Positions 34,953 to 43,829 are shown, counted from the first letter of the stretch. The stretch: 64,000 nt of DNA from Paraburkholderia aspalathi (GCF_900116445.1 NZ_FPBH01000004.1:1-64000); one strand, 5' to 3'. Notes: a model not told the origin generated them from the sequence alone. Translations and numbers: made by a program.

Positions 34953-35669
34953 ATGCCAGCCCGAAAAACTGAAAAGACTCGACGCCCGCAAGGCCGCCCG
35001 TCCACTGCTGGCGCCGTCGGCAAGGAAGCTATCCTGGCCGCGGCGCGGGAGACACTGAAAACCGTACCGCCAGGAGAGATCACGTTCCAGCAGGTGGCGC
35101 TGCTGGCAGGCATCGACAAGAAGTTGATCCGCTACTACTTCGGTCAGATGCCGGATCTTCTCAAGGTGGTCGCCATCCAGATCACGGAGGAACTGCGCAA
35201 CCGCTTCATCGCCTCCAACGTCCACGACGGTTCCGTCAGAGATCGTCTGCGTCTGCGCATCTCGATCTTTTTGGACTTTTTCGGGAGCAACCCGCACTAC
35301 CATCGTCTGGTGGTCGACTATCTCTTCAACACGATCGGCCCCGAACGCGATGCCGCGCTCGAGAGGTTCCGGCATTCCATCGGCGAATTGCAGACGCTCC
35401 TGAGCGGTGAACACGCTACCGGACAGGCCTATCCACTGGATGCGCGATTCATTCACGTTTCGATTGCCGCGCTTTGCGAATTCATGTTCAGCGCGAAACC
35501 TGTCTTCACTGCATTGTTCGGAAACGAAGTCGACTCCCCCGCATTCAAGGAACGATTTTGCGACTTCGTCACCGATCTGGTGATGGGCTCCGCCGCAATC
35601 AACGTAGCGGCGAGCGACAAAAGCTTGGACAAGCCATCGGCAGCCGCGCGAACGCCGCGCAAGCGATAA
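34953..35669 (+). CDS. TetR/AcrR-family regulator, probable cluster repressor
   Basis: The ATG at 34953 gives 238 residues. A basic N-terminal arm (ARKTEKTRRPQGRPST) precedes the HTH (ARETLKTVPPGEITFQQVAL, AGIDKKLIRYYFGQMPDLL), and the rest is helical ligand domain. It sits inside the catabolic cluster, divergent from the GST operon. The four ATTCCC-N6-GGGAAT palindromes found only in this cluster's promoters have the symmetry and size expected of TetR operators, so it is the candidate repressor. Binding is not shown by the sequence. Confidence 0.92.
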   Translation: MPARKTEKTRRPQGRPSTAGAVGKEAILAAARETLKTVPPGEITFQQVALLAGIDKKLIRYYFGQMPDLLKVVAIQITEELRNRFIASNVHDGSVRDRLRLRISIFLDFFGSNPHYHRLVVDYLFNTIGPERDAALERFRHSIGELQTLLSGEHATGQAYPLDARFIHVSIAALCEFMFSAKPVFTALFGNEVDSPAFKERFCDFVTDLVMGSAAINVAASDKSLDKPSAAARTPRKR

Positions 35670-35707
35670 CCGGTGAGCGTGCGCCCTTCACCGCTCTCCC
35701 ACACGCT

Positions 35708-36871
35708 CTAGATCGGCTCCGCGAGGCGCCGTTCGTGCGGCCGCGGCTGCGGGTCCTGAAAGGCAGCGCGCATTCGCTCATTACGCAGTTCGCAAAGGAC
35801 GGGGTCGTCGAGATTGCCGTCCTGTCCGATCTGGTGCGAGATGTCCTGCACGAATTTGCATCGCTCGTAGCGGCGTTCCATGAACCTCGCGAGCGTTTTC
35901 TCCGCGCCCTCACCCTCCGCGATCAACTCTGCCAGCACGACCGCGTCCTCGATCGCCATGGTCGCTCCTTGCGACACGTGTGGACCGGAGGCATGCGCGG
36001 CATCGCCGATTAGCAACACACTGCCGCGATACCAGGGCGATGGAATGATGACCTCCTCGATCGGACCATAGATGACGCGCGCCGGGTCTTCAATCTGTTC
36101 GCGGATCTGTCGGACGAGAGGCGCAGTAAATGATTGCAGGCGTTCGCGCAGCAGGCGTGGAAGCTGAGCGGCTTCGAAGCGCGGATTGCCGGGTTCATTG
36201 GTGACCAGCAGGAGATACATCTGGTCCTTGGAGACCGGCATGATCCCCGCTTTAACCCCCACGCCGAAATACATGATCTGATGGTCGATCTCAGCAGGCC
36301 GGGTAGTCGTAAAACGCCAGACACCGTGGCCCGTGTATTGAGGGTCGAACTGACTGCCGAATAGCAACGTCCGGATCCGCGAGCGGATACCGTCTGCCCC
36401 GACGACGAGATCGTATCTTTCCCGCGAGCCATCGGTCAGTGTCACGTCCACCTCGTCGCCGACCTGTTCAAGCGCCTGCACGCTCAACCCCAGCCGAATC
36501 CTCGCGCCAAGAGCGTTAGCCGTCTCGGTCAGGATGCGGTGCAGCGCCGTGCGCGGCAAACCGTTGACGGCAGGAATATCCGGACTTGCGATCCGCAGCA
36601 GCTTCATCCTGGCAATGAACCCGCCGTCACTGTCGTTCATCACGTAGTAGTCGATCTGAAGCCCTTCGGCGAGACAACGCTCCATCAGGCCAAGACCGTT
36701 CAACGCACGCAGCGCATTACCGGGCTGGATGATGCCCACACCGTAGACGTTGTGTTCAGACTTGATCTCGACGATTTCAGCCTGAATCCCCCGGCGCCCT
36801 AATGCGACGGCCAGTGACAGACCGCCGATGCCTCCACCTACAATCAGCACCCGCCTAATCGGCTTCATCAT
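35708..36871 (-). CDS. FAD-dependent monooxygenase, class A hydroxylase
   Basis: The start at 36871 (AAGGAAAT before ATGATG) gives 387 residues. The three fingerprints of single-component aromatic hydroxylases are present: VLIVGGGIGGLSLAVALGRR near residue 6, VVGADGIRSRIRTLLFG midway, and VLLIGDAAHASGPHVSQGAT near residue 285. Salicylate and 3-hydroxybenzoate hydroxylases share this layout. It would add a hydroxyl to an aromatic ring and could prepare the substrate for the extradiol dioxygenase. It is the last gene of the CocE-cupin-hydroxylase operon. Confidence 0.92.
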   Translation of the reverse strand: MMKPIRRVLIVGGGIGGLSLAVALGRRGIQAEIVEIKSEHNVYGVGIIQPGNALRALNGLGLMERCLAEGLQIDYYVMNDSDGGFIARMKLLRIASPDIPAVNGLPRTALHRILTETANALGARIRLGLSVQALEQVGDEVDVTLTDGSRERYDLVVGADGIRSRIRTLLFGSQFDPQYTGHGVWRFTTTRPAEIDHQIMYFGVGVKAGIMPVSKDQMYLLLVTNEPGNPRFEAAQLPRLLRERLQSFTAPLVRQIREQIEDPARVIYGPIEEVIIPSPWYRGSVLLIGDAAHASGPHVSQGATMAIEDAVVLAELIAEGEGAEKTLARFMERRYERCKFVQDISHQIGQDGNLDDPVLCELRNERMRAAFQDPQPRPHERRLAEPI

Positions 36872-36989
36872 ATTTCCTTTCATAGTGTTCAACTGCTGAG
36901 GATCTTCATTCATAAATTTGCGAATCATGCAGGCAGTGCGGCAATAAATCACCGGCAGGTGGTCCGTACCGACTACCGGTGTCTTTGCG

Positions 36990-37457
36990 TCATCCGACCG
37001 CGGTCATCGCGTCGCCCGCGATCGTCACCGGCGCGGCATCGATCAGGACAAAAGCGATGACACATGGCGCATCACCTCGATTGACCCAGTTGTGAATCGT
37101 GCCGCGCTGCACGAGCACATCTCCAGCGCGCAGCACCACAGCTTCATGATCGATTTCCATCGCGATCTCACCGGCGAGCACGATGGCGTAGTCGATCGAA
37201 TCGGTTCGATGATTGCGCGGCGCGACACCCGGCGCGTATTCGATGACACGGAAGACTGAGCGCCCTTTCATCGCCGTGCCCACGATCTGTTTCGCCCCGT
37301 CGTTGGGGTCGTCGTTATCGGCCGGCAACGCCGCCGACCAGATATTGCAGACCGTGGCGCCTGGACGGAAGCTGACAACATCCTTGGACGATTCGTCGAT
37401 CAGGATCGTGGCCTCGCCGTTCGGCTTGTGTCCGGTGACTACCCTTCGAATCTGCAT
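36990..37457 (-). CDS. Cupin-domain protein
   Basis: The 155-residue protein has a cupin barrel with NHRTDSIDYAIVLAGEIAME and LRAGDVLVQRGTIHNWVNRG. The usual first-motif histidine pair is changed to a single His followed by RTD, a form common in cupins next to catabolic hydrolases. The second-motif His (TIHNW) is present. It lies 12 bp after the CocE gene and 118 bp before the hydroxylase gene. It may be a decarboxylase-like or isomerase-like enzyme. No substrate can be assigned. Confidence 0.88.
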   Translation of the reverse strand: MQIRRVVTGHKPNGEATILIDESSKDVVSFRPGATVCNIWSAALPADNDDPNDGAKQIVGTAMKGRSVFRVIEYAPGVAPRNHRTDSIDYAIVLAGEIAMEIDHEAVVLRAGDVLVQRGTIHNWVNRGDAPCVIAFVLIDAAPVTIAGDAMTAVG

Positions 37458-37469
37458 TGCCTGCTCCTC

Positions 37470-39209
37470 TCAATCGTTAGTTCCGGGGATATGGGGAAGC
37501 GTCAGATAGGACGCACGAGTCCCGCCGGTCAGAATGCGACTGCTGCCCTGGAAGGTCGCGCCGCCGCGGTCGGATGCATGCTTGTGCAGGATCCGGCCCG
37601 GAATGTCGGGGAACTCGAAATCCTTGCCCATGATGGTCAACACCAATCGATAGCCCTTCGGAAAGACCATCGAGGTTGGCCAGATCTCGACGTCCACTTC
37701 ATAGAACTCACCCGGCACCAATGGCTCGACCCGGTCATGAGTATGGAAGGGACGTAGCGCATTGCTCCGCTGTGGATCGAGCCTGCGATGCGATACACGC
37801 AGCCAGCCGCGCGACACGGGAGACGCTTCGTGCGCACCATTGATGACGAGCTCCTTGCCGGCCGCATCGACCATACGCAAGACGGCAAACAGGTCCATGT
37901 CCTCCGTCGATGAAGACACCCAGAGATGGGCCGTGATGAAGCCGGTAAATTCGGTATCGACTGCGAAGGGTGCTGTCGTGAAGCTCACCCCGTCTCCCAT
38001 GGCGTCGAAGATCGCGCTGCACTCCTCTGCGGGACAATCGGTGGAGAGCATGCCCGACGCGACGTCGAGGTAGTGGCGTGTGGGTTGCGTCTCCGGCAGC
38101 GGGAACGACGCCGCTGTGCGCACCCGATCGCCTCGAGGATCGCGCACAACGAGCCGCACTTCAGGCTCTTTCTGCCAGCCGTTCTGCTCATCGCGCAGAA
38201 AATGATTGAAGAAGCGCTTCTGCATGGCGACGTATTCGGGAAGATAGAACCCCTCCCAGTGCTTGCCGACGTGCAGGGAGAGCCACTTCTGCTGCGAACC
38301 CGTTCCGAGAAAACCCTCGATGTTTCCGCGCAGATGCATGCCGGGACCGCCCCAATTGCCGGCCGACAGCACCGGCACCTCGATACGATCGAGCACCGGC
38401 GTCCGTTCGCGCCACCAGGCGCTATCCAGCGAGTGCCGCAGGATATCGGCGACATAGTCAGTGCGATTGGCGATGAGTTCCTGCTCACTCAATGCTTCTT
38501 CGCCGGTGACACGCTTGCCGGTTTCCCGTTCCCGATGCGGTGAGGCGCCATTGCCGTGCTGCACGGCGAGACATTGCTTCGGCCACCAGTAATTAGCGAA
38601 ACCGCTGCTCAGGATGCCGCCGTGATGCGTGCTGTCGCGGTAGTAGTCTGTATAACCCTCCCAAGGGCAGATCGCTGCCAGATGAGGTGGTCTCAGCGTC
38701 GCGACGCGCCACTGCGTCACGGCGTAGTAGGAAATACCCAGCAAGCCGATTTTGCCGTTCGACCAGGGTTGCCGGGCCGCCCATTCGATGGCGTCGTAGT
38801 AGTCCACGATCTCGCGCGGCGAGCGAGGATCCAGGTAGCCGGGCGACTTGCCGCTTCCCCTCGAATCGACCTGGATGATCACAAAACCATCAGGAACCCA
38901 ACGCTCAGGATCGGCCGTTTCCCAGCGAAGATATTTGCCCGTGGAGCCGTTGCTGCAAAGGTCCGGATACACGCTGACTAGCTGATCCCATTGCGTCTTG
39001 AAGCCGTCCTCGAAATGGAGATCCTTGCCGTATACGCCCTGCGCCATGATCACAGGAAAGTTGCCTTCTGCGTCCGGACGGAATACGTTCGCACGCAGAA
39101 CGAGCCCATCGCTTACGGGAATCGGAACGTCCTGCTCGAAGATCATGCCGTAGGAGTTTTTATGATCCAGCTCGCTTCGTTCCAATCCTGTTTCTTCAGT
39201 CATCCTCAT
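37470..39209 (-). CDS. CocE/NonD-family serine hydrolase (copy 2)
   Basis: The start at 39209 has GGAGATAAGG before it and gives 579 residues. Motifs parallel copy 1: IFEQDVPIPVSDGLVLRANV near the start, the nucleophile Ser in GLLGISYYAVTQW, a His in HVGKHWEGFY and a C-terminal jelly-roll (YRLVLTIMGKDFEFP). It is diverged but aligns throughout with copy 1. It is the first gene of the operon behind the palindromic promoter at 39326 and probably performs the first hydrolytic step on an ester or amide substrate. Confidence 0.9.
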   Translation of the reverse strand: MRMTEETGLERSELDHKNSYGMIFEQDVPIPVSDGLVLRANVFRPDAEGNFPVIMAQGVYGKDLHFEDGFKTQWDQLVSVYPDLCSNGSTGKYLRWETADPERWVPDGFVIIQVDSRGSGKSPGYLDPRSPREIVDYYDAIEWAARQPWSNGKIGLLGISYYAVTQWRVATLRPPHLAAICPWEGYTDYYRDSTHHGGILSSGFANYWWPKQCLAVQHGNGASPHRERETGKRVTGEEALSEQELIANRTDYVADILRHSLDSAWWRERTPVLDRIEVPVLSAGNWGGPGMHLRGNIEGFLGTGSQQKWLSLHVGKHWEGFYLPEYVAMQKRFFNHFLRDEQNGWQKEPEVRLVVRDPRGDRVRTAASFPLPETQPTRHYLDVASGMLSTDCPAEECSAIFDAMGDGVSFTTAPFAVDTEFTGFITAHLWVSSSTEDMDLFAVLRMVDAAGKELVINGAHEASPVSRGWLRVSHRRLDPQRSNALRPFHTHDRVEPLVPGEFYEVDVEIWPTSMVFPKGYRLVLTIMGKDFEFPDIPGRILHKHASDRGGATFQGSSRILTGGTRASYLTLPHIPGTND

Positions 39210-39325
39210 CCTTATCTCCACTTCTTTGCACTGGACCGATGCCTTCATCGGTCGCTGTTCTGAACAGCCCGGAACACGTAGCCCATCCAGACCGTGGACG
39301 ACACCGGTCGCCCATGCTTTCGTGC

Positions 39326-39355
39326 AATATATTCCCCATAATGGGAATATGTCAA
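39326..39355 (-). promoter_or_regulatory. CocE-operon promoter with ATATTCCC operator
   Basis: On the minus strand TTGACA (39350-39355) and TATATT (39326-39331) are 18 bp apart. The spacer is occupied by ATATTCCC-CATAAT-GGGAATAT (39329-39350), with perfect 8-bp arms, the best of the four copies. The arrangement equals that at 29943 and 34796. A repressor here would shut off the hydrolase-cupin-hydroxylase operon. Confidence 0.75.
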
Positions 39356-39452
39356 GACGGTACTCGCTCCTTCGCTGGCTGTCCTCCCTCACGGAACAAC
39401 AGCCTCGACGGCGAAGAGAAATCCGGCTTCCATGGAAGCCTTAGGATTTCAG

Positions 39453-39482
39453 TTGAAAAATTCCTTATTTTAGGAATAAACT
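39453..39482 (+). promoter_or_regulatory. FMN-reductase promoter with ATTCCT-N6-AGGAAT operator
   Basis: TTGAAA (39453-39458) and TAAACT (39477-39482) are 18 bp apart, and the spacer region holds ATTCCT-TATTTT-AGGAAT (39460-39477). The arms differ by one base each from the other three sites but keep the 6+6+6 geometry. It is the second operator in this divergent intergenic region, one for each direction, with centres about 129 bp apart. Confidence 0.68.
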
Positions 39483-39525
39483 GACGGCAGCACGATCCGC
39501 TAACAACAGAACTGGAGAACTTGGA

Positions 39526-40101
39526 ATGTCTGATCGACCCGTTTTACTTGGGATCTCGGGAAGTCTGCGTAAGGCCTCGCACTGCACGGCGATCCTGAAG
39601 AACATCGTCGATGCCGCTGAGAGCCGCGCGACGCTCGAAATTTTTCCGCTCGACGCTGTGCCCTTGTACAACCAGGATCTCGATAACGAATCGCCTCCCG
39701 AGTCGGTGACTGCCCTGCGGCAGGCAATCGAACGCGCGGCAGGTCTGGTGATCGTCACGCCGGAATACAACTACGGCATGTCCGGTGTTCTGAAGAACGC
39801 GCTGGACTGGGCATCCAGACCCTACGGAAAATCAAAGCTGAAGGGGAAAGCCGTGCTGACGCTCTCGGCATCGCCGGCCTTTACGGGAGGGGTGAGAGCG
39901 CAGGCGCAACTCAACGAAACGCTGCTCTCGAACGCTGCTTTACTCGTATTGCGTCCGCAGATTGTCATCGGCATGGTGCATGAAAAAATACGGGACGGTC
40001 GGGTTGTCGATCAGGAGACCGCAAGATTTATTTCCGAAGGATTGAACGATCTGCTCCGCGATATCGCCAGCAAAGCAACAGTCGCTGATCAGGAAGCCTG
40101 A
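39526..40101 (+). CDS. NADPH-dependent FMN reductase
   Basis: The 191-residue flavodoxin-like protein has the phosphate-binding loop GISGSLRKAS near residue 9 and TPEYNYGMSGVLKNALDW near residue 80, the signature of SsuE/ChrR-type FMN reductases and quinone reductases. It should act in the cytosol, supplying reduced flavin or reducing quinones formed by the ring hydroxylation. It is divergent from the CocE operon with its own palindromic promoter and precedes the FAH-family gene by 61 bp. Confidence 0.92.
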   Translation: MSDRPVLLGISGSLRKASHCTAILKNIVDAAESRATLEIFPLDAVPLYNQDLDNESPPESVTALRQAIERAAGLVIVTPEYNYGMSGVLKNALDWASRPYGKSKLKGKAVLTLSASPAFTGGVRAQAQLNETLLSNAALLVLRPQIVIGMVHEKIRDGRVVDQETARFISEGLNDLLRDIASKATVADQEA

Positions 40102-40162
40102 ACCATGGCAACCGGGATAACCCCGGCAGAGTCGTCGTCTCAATCGACGCAACGGAGATAAC

Positions 40163-41023
40163 ATGAAACTTCTGTCTTACGAGTTCGAAGGTGCTTCCCG
40201 TCTAGGGGCGCTCGTCGATGATGGTGTCGTCGACATCGGCAGGCGGCTGGGTGTGAACAGCCTGCGCCACCTGCTCGAAGCCGGGAAACTCGGCGCGGCG
40301 ACTGAACTCGTTGGAGCACAGCCCGACCACGTCCTGGGCGACGTGGCCTTCCTGCCGCTCATCCCGGACCCGGCCCATTTTTATTGCGTCGGCGTCAACT
40401 ATGCGGATCATTTGAAGGAGGTCCAGGATGCCGGCATCGTACGCCCGAAACCGAAGCACCCGTCGCTGTTTCCCCGCTTTCCGGAATCGCTGGTCGCGCA
40501 TGACCGGCCTCTGCAAATACCGAAGGTATCGGACGAATTCGACTACGAAGCAGAACTGGCTGTGGTCATTGGAAAAGGCGGGCGCTATATCGATGAAGCC
40601 GACGCGTTGAATCATGTCGCCGGATATACCTGCTTCAACGACGGCAGCGTGCGCGACTGGCAATATCATTCGAGCCAGGTGACCTCGGGCAAGAATTTCT
40701 GGCAAACCGGTGGGCTTGGTCCGTGGCTTGTCACGGCAGACGAGATCCCCGATCCGGGTTGCCTCGACATCAAGCTTTTGCTCAATGGCAAGACGCTTCA
40801 GGACAGCAATACCCGCCACCTGATCTTCAATGTCGCGCAAATCATTGCTTATGCTTCGGCACTCATCCCGTTGAAACCAGGCGACGTCATTGCCACCGGT
40901 ACACCCTCGGGTGTGGGTTTCTCCCGCACGCCGCCGATTTTTATGAAAGCCGGCGACATCTGCGAGGTCCAGATCGAGAAAATCGGTACCTTGCGGAATA
41001 CGGTCGAGAAGGCAGTCGGCTAA
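40163..41023 (+). CDS. Fumarylacetoacetate hydrolase-family protein
   Basis: The 286-residue enzyme has the FAH fold with metal ligands E129 and E131 (DYEAELAVVIGKGGRY) and D160 (CFNDGSVRDWQ), and GDVIATGTPSGVGF near the C terminus. The family hydrolyses or decarboxylates beta-diketo acids such as acylpyruvates and meta-cleavage products. Placed after the FMN reductase it fits the late step after ring opening by the extradiol dioxygenase. Whether it is a hydrolase, decarboxylase or isomerase cannot be told. Confidence 0.92.
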   Translation: MKLLSYEFEGASRLGALVDDGVVDIGRRLGVNSLRHLLEAGKLGAATELVGAQPDHVLGDVAFLPLIPDPAHFYCVGVNYADHLKEVQDAGIVRPKPKHPSLFPRFPESLVAHDRPLQIPKVSDEFDYEAELAVVIGKGGRYIDEADALNHVAGYTCFNDGSVRDWQYHSSQVTSGKNFWQTGGLGPWLVTADEIPDPGCLDIKLLLNGKTLQDSNTRHLIFNVAQIIAYASALIPLKPGDVIATGTPSGVGFSRTPPIFMKAGDICEVQIEKIGTLRNTVEKAVG

Positions 41024-41267
41024 TCCGTTCGCCGCGCAGGCTGCCTGGCGGCAGGCGCGGCAGTGCATGCTTCCCTGCGGCAACGCACACTTCGGCGTCG
41101 TTCGCATCGCGCGCAAGCGGCGCCAGAGTTCCAGCTTTATGTAATAGCCACCCTGCGCCGCACTCACTACTATCAAAGGATATTGACCAACGCTGACGGT
41201 GCCCCCGCGACGCCCATCCAGCTTCGCGACCCCGAACATCCGGACCGACACAATCCTTTGAGCCGGC

Positions 41268-42536
41268 ATGAACCAAGACGCCCTCCCTCGCCAAGGCCCC
41301 ATAGACGAAGTGGACACCGTCTCATTGGCAGCCTCACTGCTATTCACGCACGGGCAGACCACGGAAAGGACGGTCGTCGCGGCGCAGCAGTTCGGGCGCA
41401 CCCTTGGCGTACCGGTCAGGGTGTTGCCACACTGGGACGAACTCGTGGTCGAGCTTGACCACACCTCCTTCTCGGAAATTGTCCCGGCCGCGCCGCTTGG
41501 CGTCGACATGGGCAAGGTACTCGCCGTCCAGACAATCGTGCATCAGGTGTGCGACGGCGCCATGTCGACCACAGACGCCCGCCCGGCGCTCGTAGCGGCA
41601 GAGCGCATGCCACCCGTCGCGGTACTCCGCTTTGCTCTCTTCGCGGCCATCGGCGCTGCGTCGCTCGGCGTGATCTACGGCGTGTACGATGCGGCGAGCC
41701 TGGCGCTGATCGCCCTGAGCGCCGGCGCGGGGGCCCTGATCCGTCGCTGGCAGGCAAAGCTTGGCAGCGACCCTTTCCTCGAACCGCTGACCGCGGCCAC
41801 GCTCGCTGGTGTGATCGGCGCCCTCGCGGGTCGCTTCCACCTGTCAGACGCGCAATCGCTCGTCGCGTTTTGCCCCTGCATGGTGCTGGTTCCCGGCCCG
41901 CATATCCTCAATGGTGCGATCGATCTTGCACGCACCCGGATCACCCTGGGTGTCGCGCGGCTGACCTATGCCGGTCTCATCGTGCTGATGATCTGTACGG
42001 GCCTGCTGATCGGAACCGCCGCCAGTGGCGGCGCGCTTCAGGCCGGGATGTCCGCGGCCGCGCCCGCGCCCTTCGCGGCCGATGTCCTCGCCGCAGGATG
42101 CGCGGTCGCGAGCTTCGGGACTTTCTTTTCGATGCCGTGGCGCCTGCTGCCGCTGCCAATCGCCGTCGGCATGCTGGCGCACGCCGCGCGCTGGGCGCTC
42201 GTCTCGATCCTGAGCGCCAACGCTGCGATAGCGGCGTTTTTCGCCTGCCTTCTGGTGGGCCTGATCGTCGCGCCGCTGGTCGATCGCCTGCGCCTGCCGT
42301 TCGCCGCCGTCGGCTTCTCCGCGGTCGTCTCGATGATGCCGGGCTTCTACCTGTTCCGTGCCGCAAGCACGCTGCTTGAGTTGGTCGCCATCGGACCGCG
42401 TGCGTCGGCCGACCTTGTCCCGGCCCTCGTTGCGAACGGCGCCACGGCGTTCCTGATTATCCTGGCGATGACCGTGGGACTGGTTCTGCCTCGCATGCTG
42501 TATGCGCGGTTCGCGACGGCGCGCTCGGCGTTTTGA
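41268..42536 (+). CDS. ThrE-like threonine/serine exporter family protein
   Basis: The 422-residue protein has an N-terminal soluble ThrE domain (LAASLLFTHGQTTERTVVAA to about residue 110) and then ten hydrophobic segments. Typical segments are VAFCPCMVLVPGPHILNGAI and VSMMPGFYLFRA, which mark the ThrE/DUF1212-DUF3815 fusion. It probably exports small amino acids or related acids. It has no close neighbours and begins the more GC-rich part of the window. It may lie outside the palindrome-controlled regulon, as no such site precedes it. Confidence 0.88.
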   Translation: MNQDALPRQGPIDEVDTVSLAASLLFTHGQTTERTVVAAQQFGRTLGVPVRVLPHWDELVVELDHTSFSEIVPAAPLGVDMGKVLAVQTIVHQVCDGAMSTTDARPALVAAERMPPVAVLRFALFAAIGAASLGVIYGVYDAASLALIALSAGAGALIRRWQAKLGSDPFLEPLTAATLAGVIGALAGRFHLSDAQSLVAFCPCMVLVPGPHILNGAIDLARTRITLGVARLTYAGLIVLMICTGLLIGTAASGGALQAGMSAAAPAPFAADVLAAGCAVASFGTFFSMPWRLLPLPIAVGMLAHAARWALVSILSANAAIAAFFACLLVGLIVAPLVDRLRLPFAAVGFSAVVSMMPGFYLFRAASTLLELVAIGPRASADLVPALVANGATAFLIILAMTVGLVLPRMLYARFATARSAF

Positions 42537-42763
42537 AGGACCTTCAGACCCAAACCACGGCGAATGCTTGTTGCCTGATCCGAAAAGTAGGCAGCTTCCG
42601 GGCGACAACCATGCGACTGTCCCTTTCGCTCGGAGCAACAACCGTCACGAAGTTCTCGCACAACCTACGGTAGTCTGTCGGGAATGGTTCAGCAGCGGCG
42701 GGTCTGCGCATCGACTCCGCCAGTACGACAACGGTTATCGACACCTGATGGAGGGTACTTACT

Positions 42764-43699
42764 GTGGCTACGAACAATGGCGGTACGCTGTATGTCCTGC
42801 AGGCACGTCCACCGGCAATCATCGCTCTGTCGCCGGACGGTTCACACGAGGTCGTTCTCGCGAACCTCACGCGCACGCCCGACGGCATCAAGGTCGATGC
42901 TGAAAGCCAGATGGTCTACTGGACCAACATGGGAACCGGCATCCATCTGGTCGACGGCGATCCGGCTTCAGGCGCCGTTCCCCCGAACGACGGCACGATC
43001 GAAAGCGCGAAGCTCGACGGAACCGGGCATCGGGTGCTGGTGCCTTCCGGTAAGGCCGGAACGCCCAAGGAAATCGTGCTGGATAAGGAAGGTGGTCACC
43101 TGTACTGGTGCGATCGCGAAGGCATGCGAGTCATGCGTGCGCGGCTGGACGGCTCGGAGGTCACGGAACTCGTCCGCACCGGGAATTTCCCGGAAGATAC
43201 GCACGACGCGAAGCGCCATTGCGTAGGCATCGTCCTGGATAAGGCAAACGGGCATGTCTACTGGACACAAAAGGGCGCGCCGGATGCCGGCGAGGGCCGC
43301 ATCTTCAGGGCGGGCCTTGAGCTGCCGCCTGGCGCGACACCCGATCGGCGCCCGGATATCGAATGTTTGCTGGCCGATCTGCCCGAGCCCATCGATCTCG
43401 ATATCGATCAGCGCGACACCATGCTTTACTGGACGGATCGTGGCGACGATACGCATGACGGCAATACCCTGAATCGCGCAAGAATCACAGCGTCCGGACT
43501 GGTTGATCGCCAGGTGCTCGCCCGCGAGCTGAAAGAAGGGATTGGCGTATCTCTGGACTCCCGCGGGCGCCGTGCATTCGTGACCGATCTGGGCGGCAAT
43601 GTGCGCGAGTTGGACATCGATATGAACGAGGAGGCGCATTTCACTACCGTTGCTCATCTGGGTGTGCTGACCGGTATCGACTACGCGGAAGACATCTGA
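42764..43699 (+). CDS. YWTD-repeat beta-propeller protein
   Basis: A GTG start with GGAGGGT before it gives 311 residues. Repeated motifs DGIKVDAESQMVYWTNMG, GGHLYWCDREG, NGHVYWTQKG and DTMLYWTDRGDD mark a six-bladed LDL-receptor-YWTD-type propeller. There is no signal peptide, so the protein is likely cytosolic. Similar proteins occur beside catabolic genes and may be lactonases or binding scaffolds, but no activity can be derived. A 12-bp-stem hairpin follows at 43741. Confidence 0.87.
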   Translation: MATNNGGTLYVLQARPPAIIALSPDGSHEVVLANLTRTPDGIKVDAESQMVYWTNMGTGIHLVDGDPASGAVPPNDGTIESAKLDGTGHRVLVPSGKAGTPKEIVLDKEGGHLYWCDREGMRVMRARLDGSEVTELVRTGNFPEDTHDAKRHCVGIVLDKANGHVYWTQKGAPDAGEGRIFRAGLELPPGATPDRRPDIECLLADLPEPIDLDIDQRDTMLYWTDRGDDTHDGNTLNRARITASGLVDRQVLARELKEGIGVSLDSRGRRAFVTDLGGNVRELDIDMNEEAHFTTVAHLGVLTGIDYAEDI

Positions 43700-43724
43700 G
43701 TCGGATCCCGCAGAACCGCCCGGC

Positions 43725-43829
43725 TCAACGCGCCTGACGGGTCGGCCTGAACAGGATTTCGTTCAGGCCGACATCGCCCGGTTGGCCCATCGCGAAGACC
43801 ACCACGCGGGCGAACGATTCCGCGGGCAT
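43725..43829 (-). pseudogene. C-terminal remnant of an SDR gene
   Basis: On the minus strand 34 codons read MPAESFARVVVFAMGQPGDV then GLNEILFRPTRQAR and a stop. This matches the usual end of YdfG-like short-chain dehydrogenases (ARxVxFAMxQPxDVxxNEILFRPT). Nothing upstream resembles the rest of an SDR, so the gene was lost by deletion. It supports past rearrangement between the YWTD and AhpD-like genes. Confidence 0.65.
43741..43772. terminator. Strong hairpin after the YWTD gene
   Basis: GTCGGCCTGAAC (43741-43752) and GTTCAGGCCGAC (43761-43772) form a perfect 12-bp stem with an 8-nt loop. No T run follows. It lies inside the SDR remnant and 40 bp after the YWTD stop, and may act as a terminator. 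Confidence 0.5.

Noticed and set aside
40202..41515. 437-codon minus-strand frame over the FAH and ThrE genes
   Set aside because: No family motif or ribosome site, and it spans two well-supported plus-strand genes.
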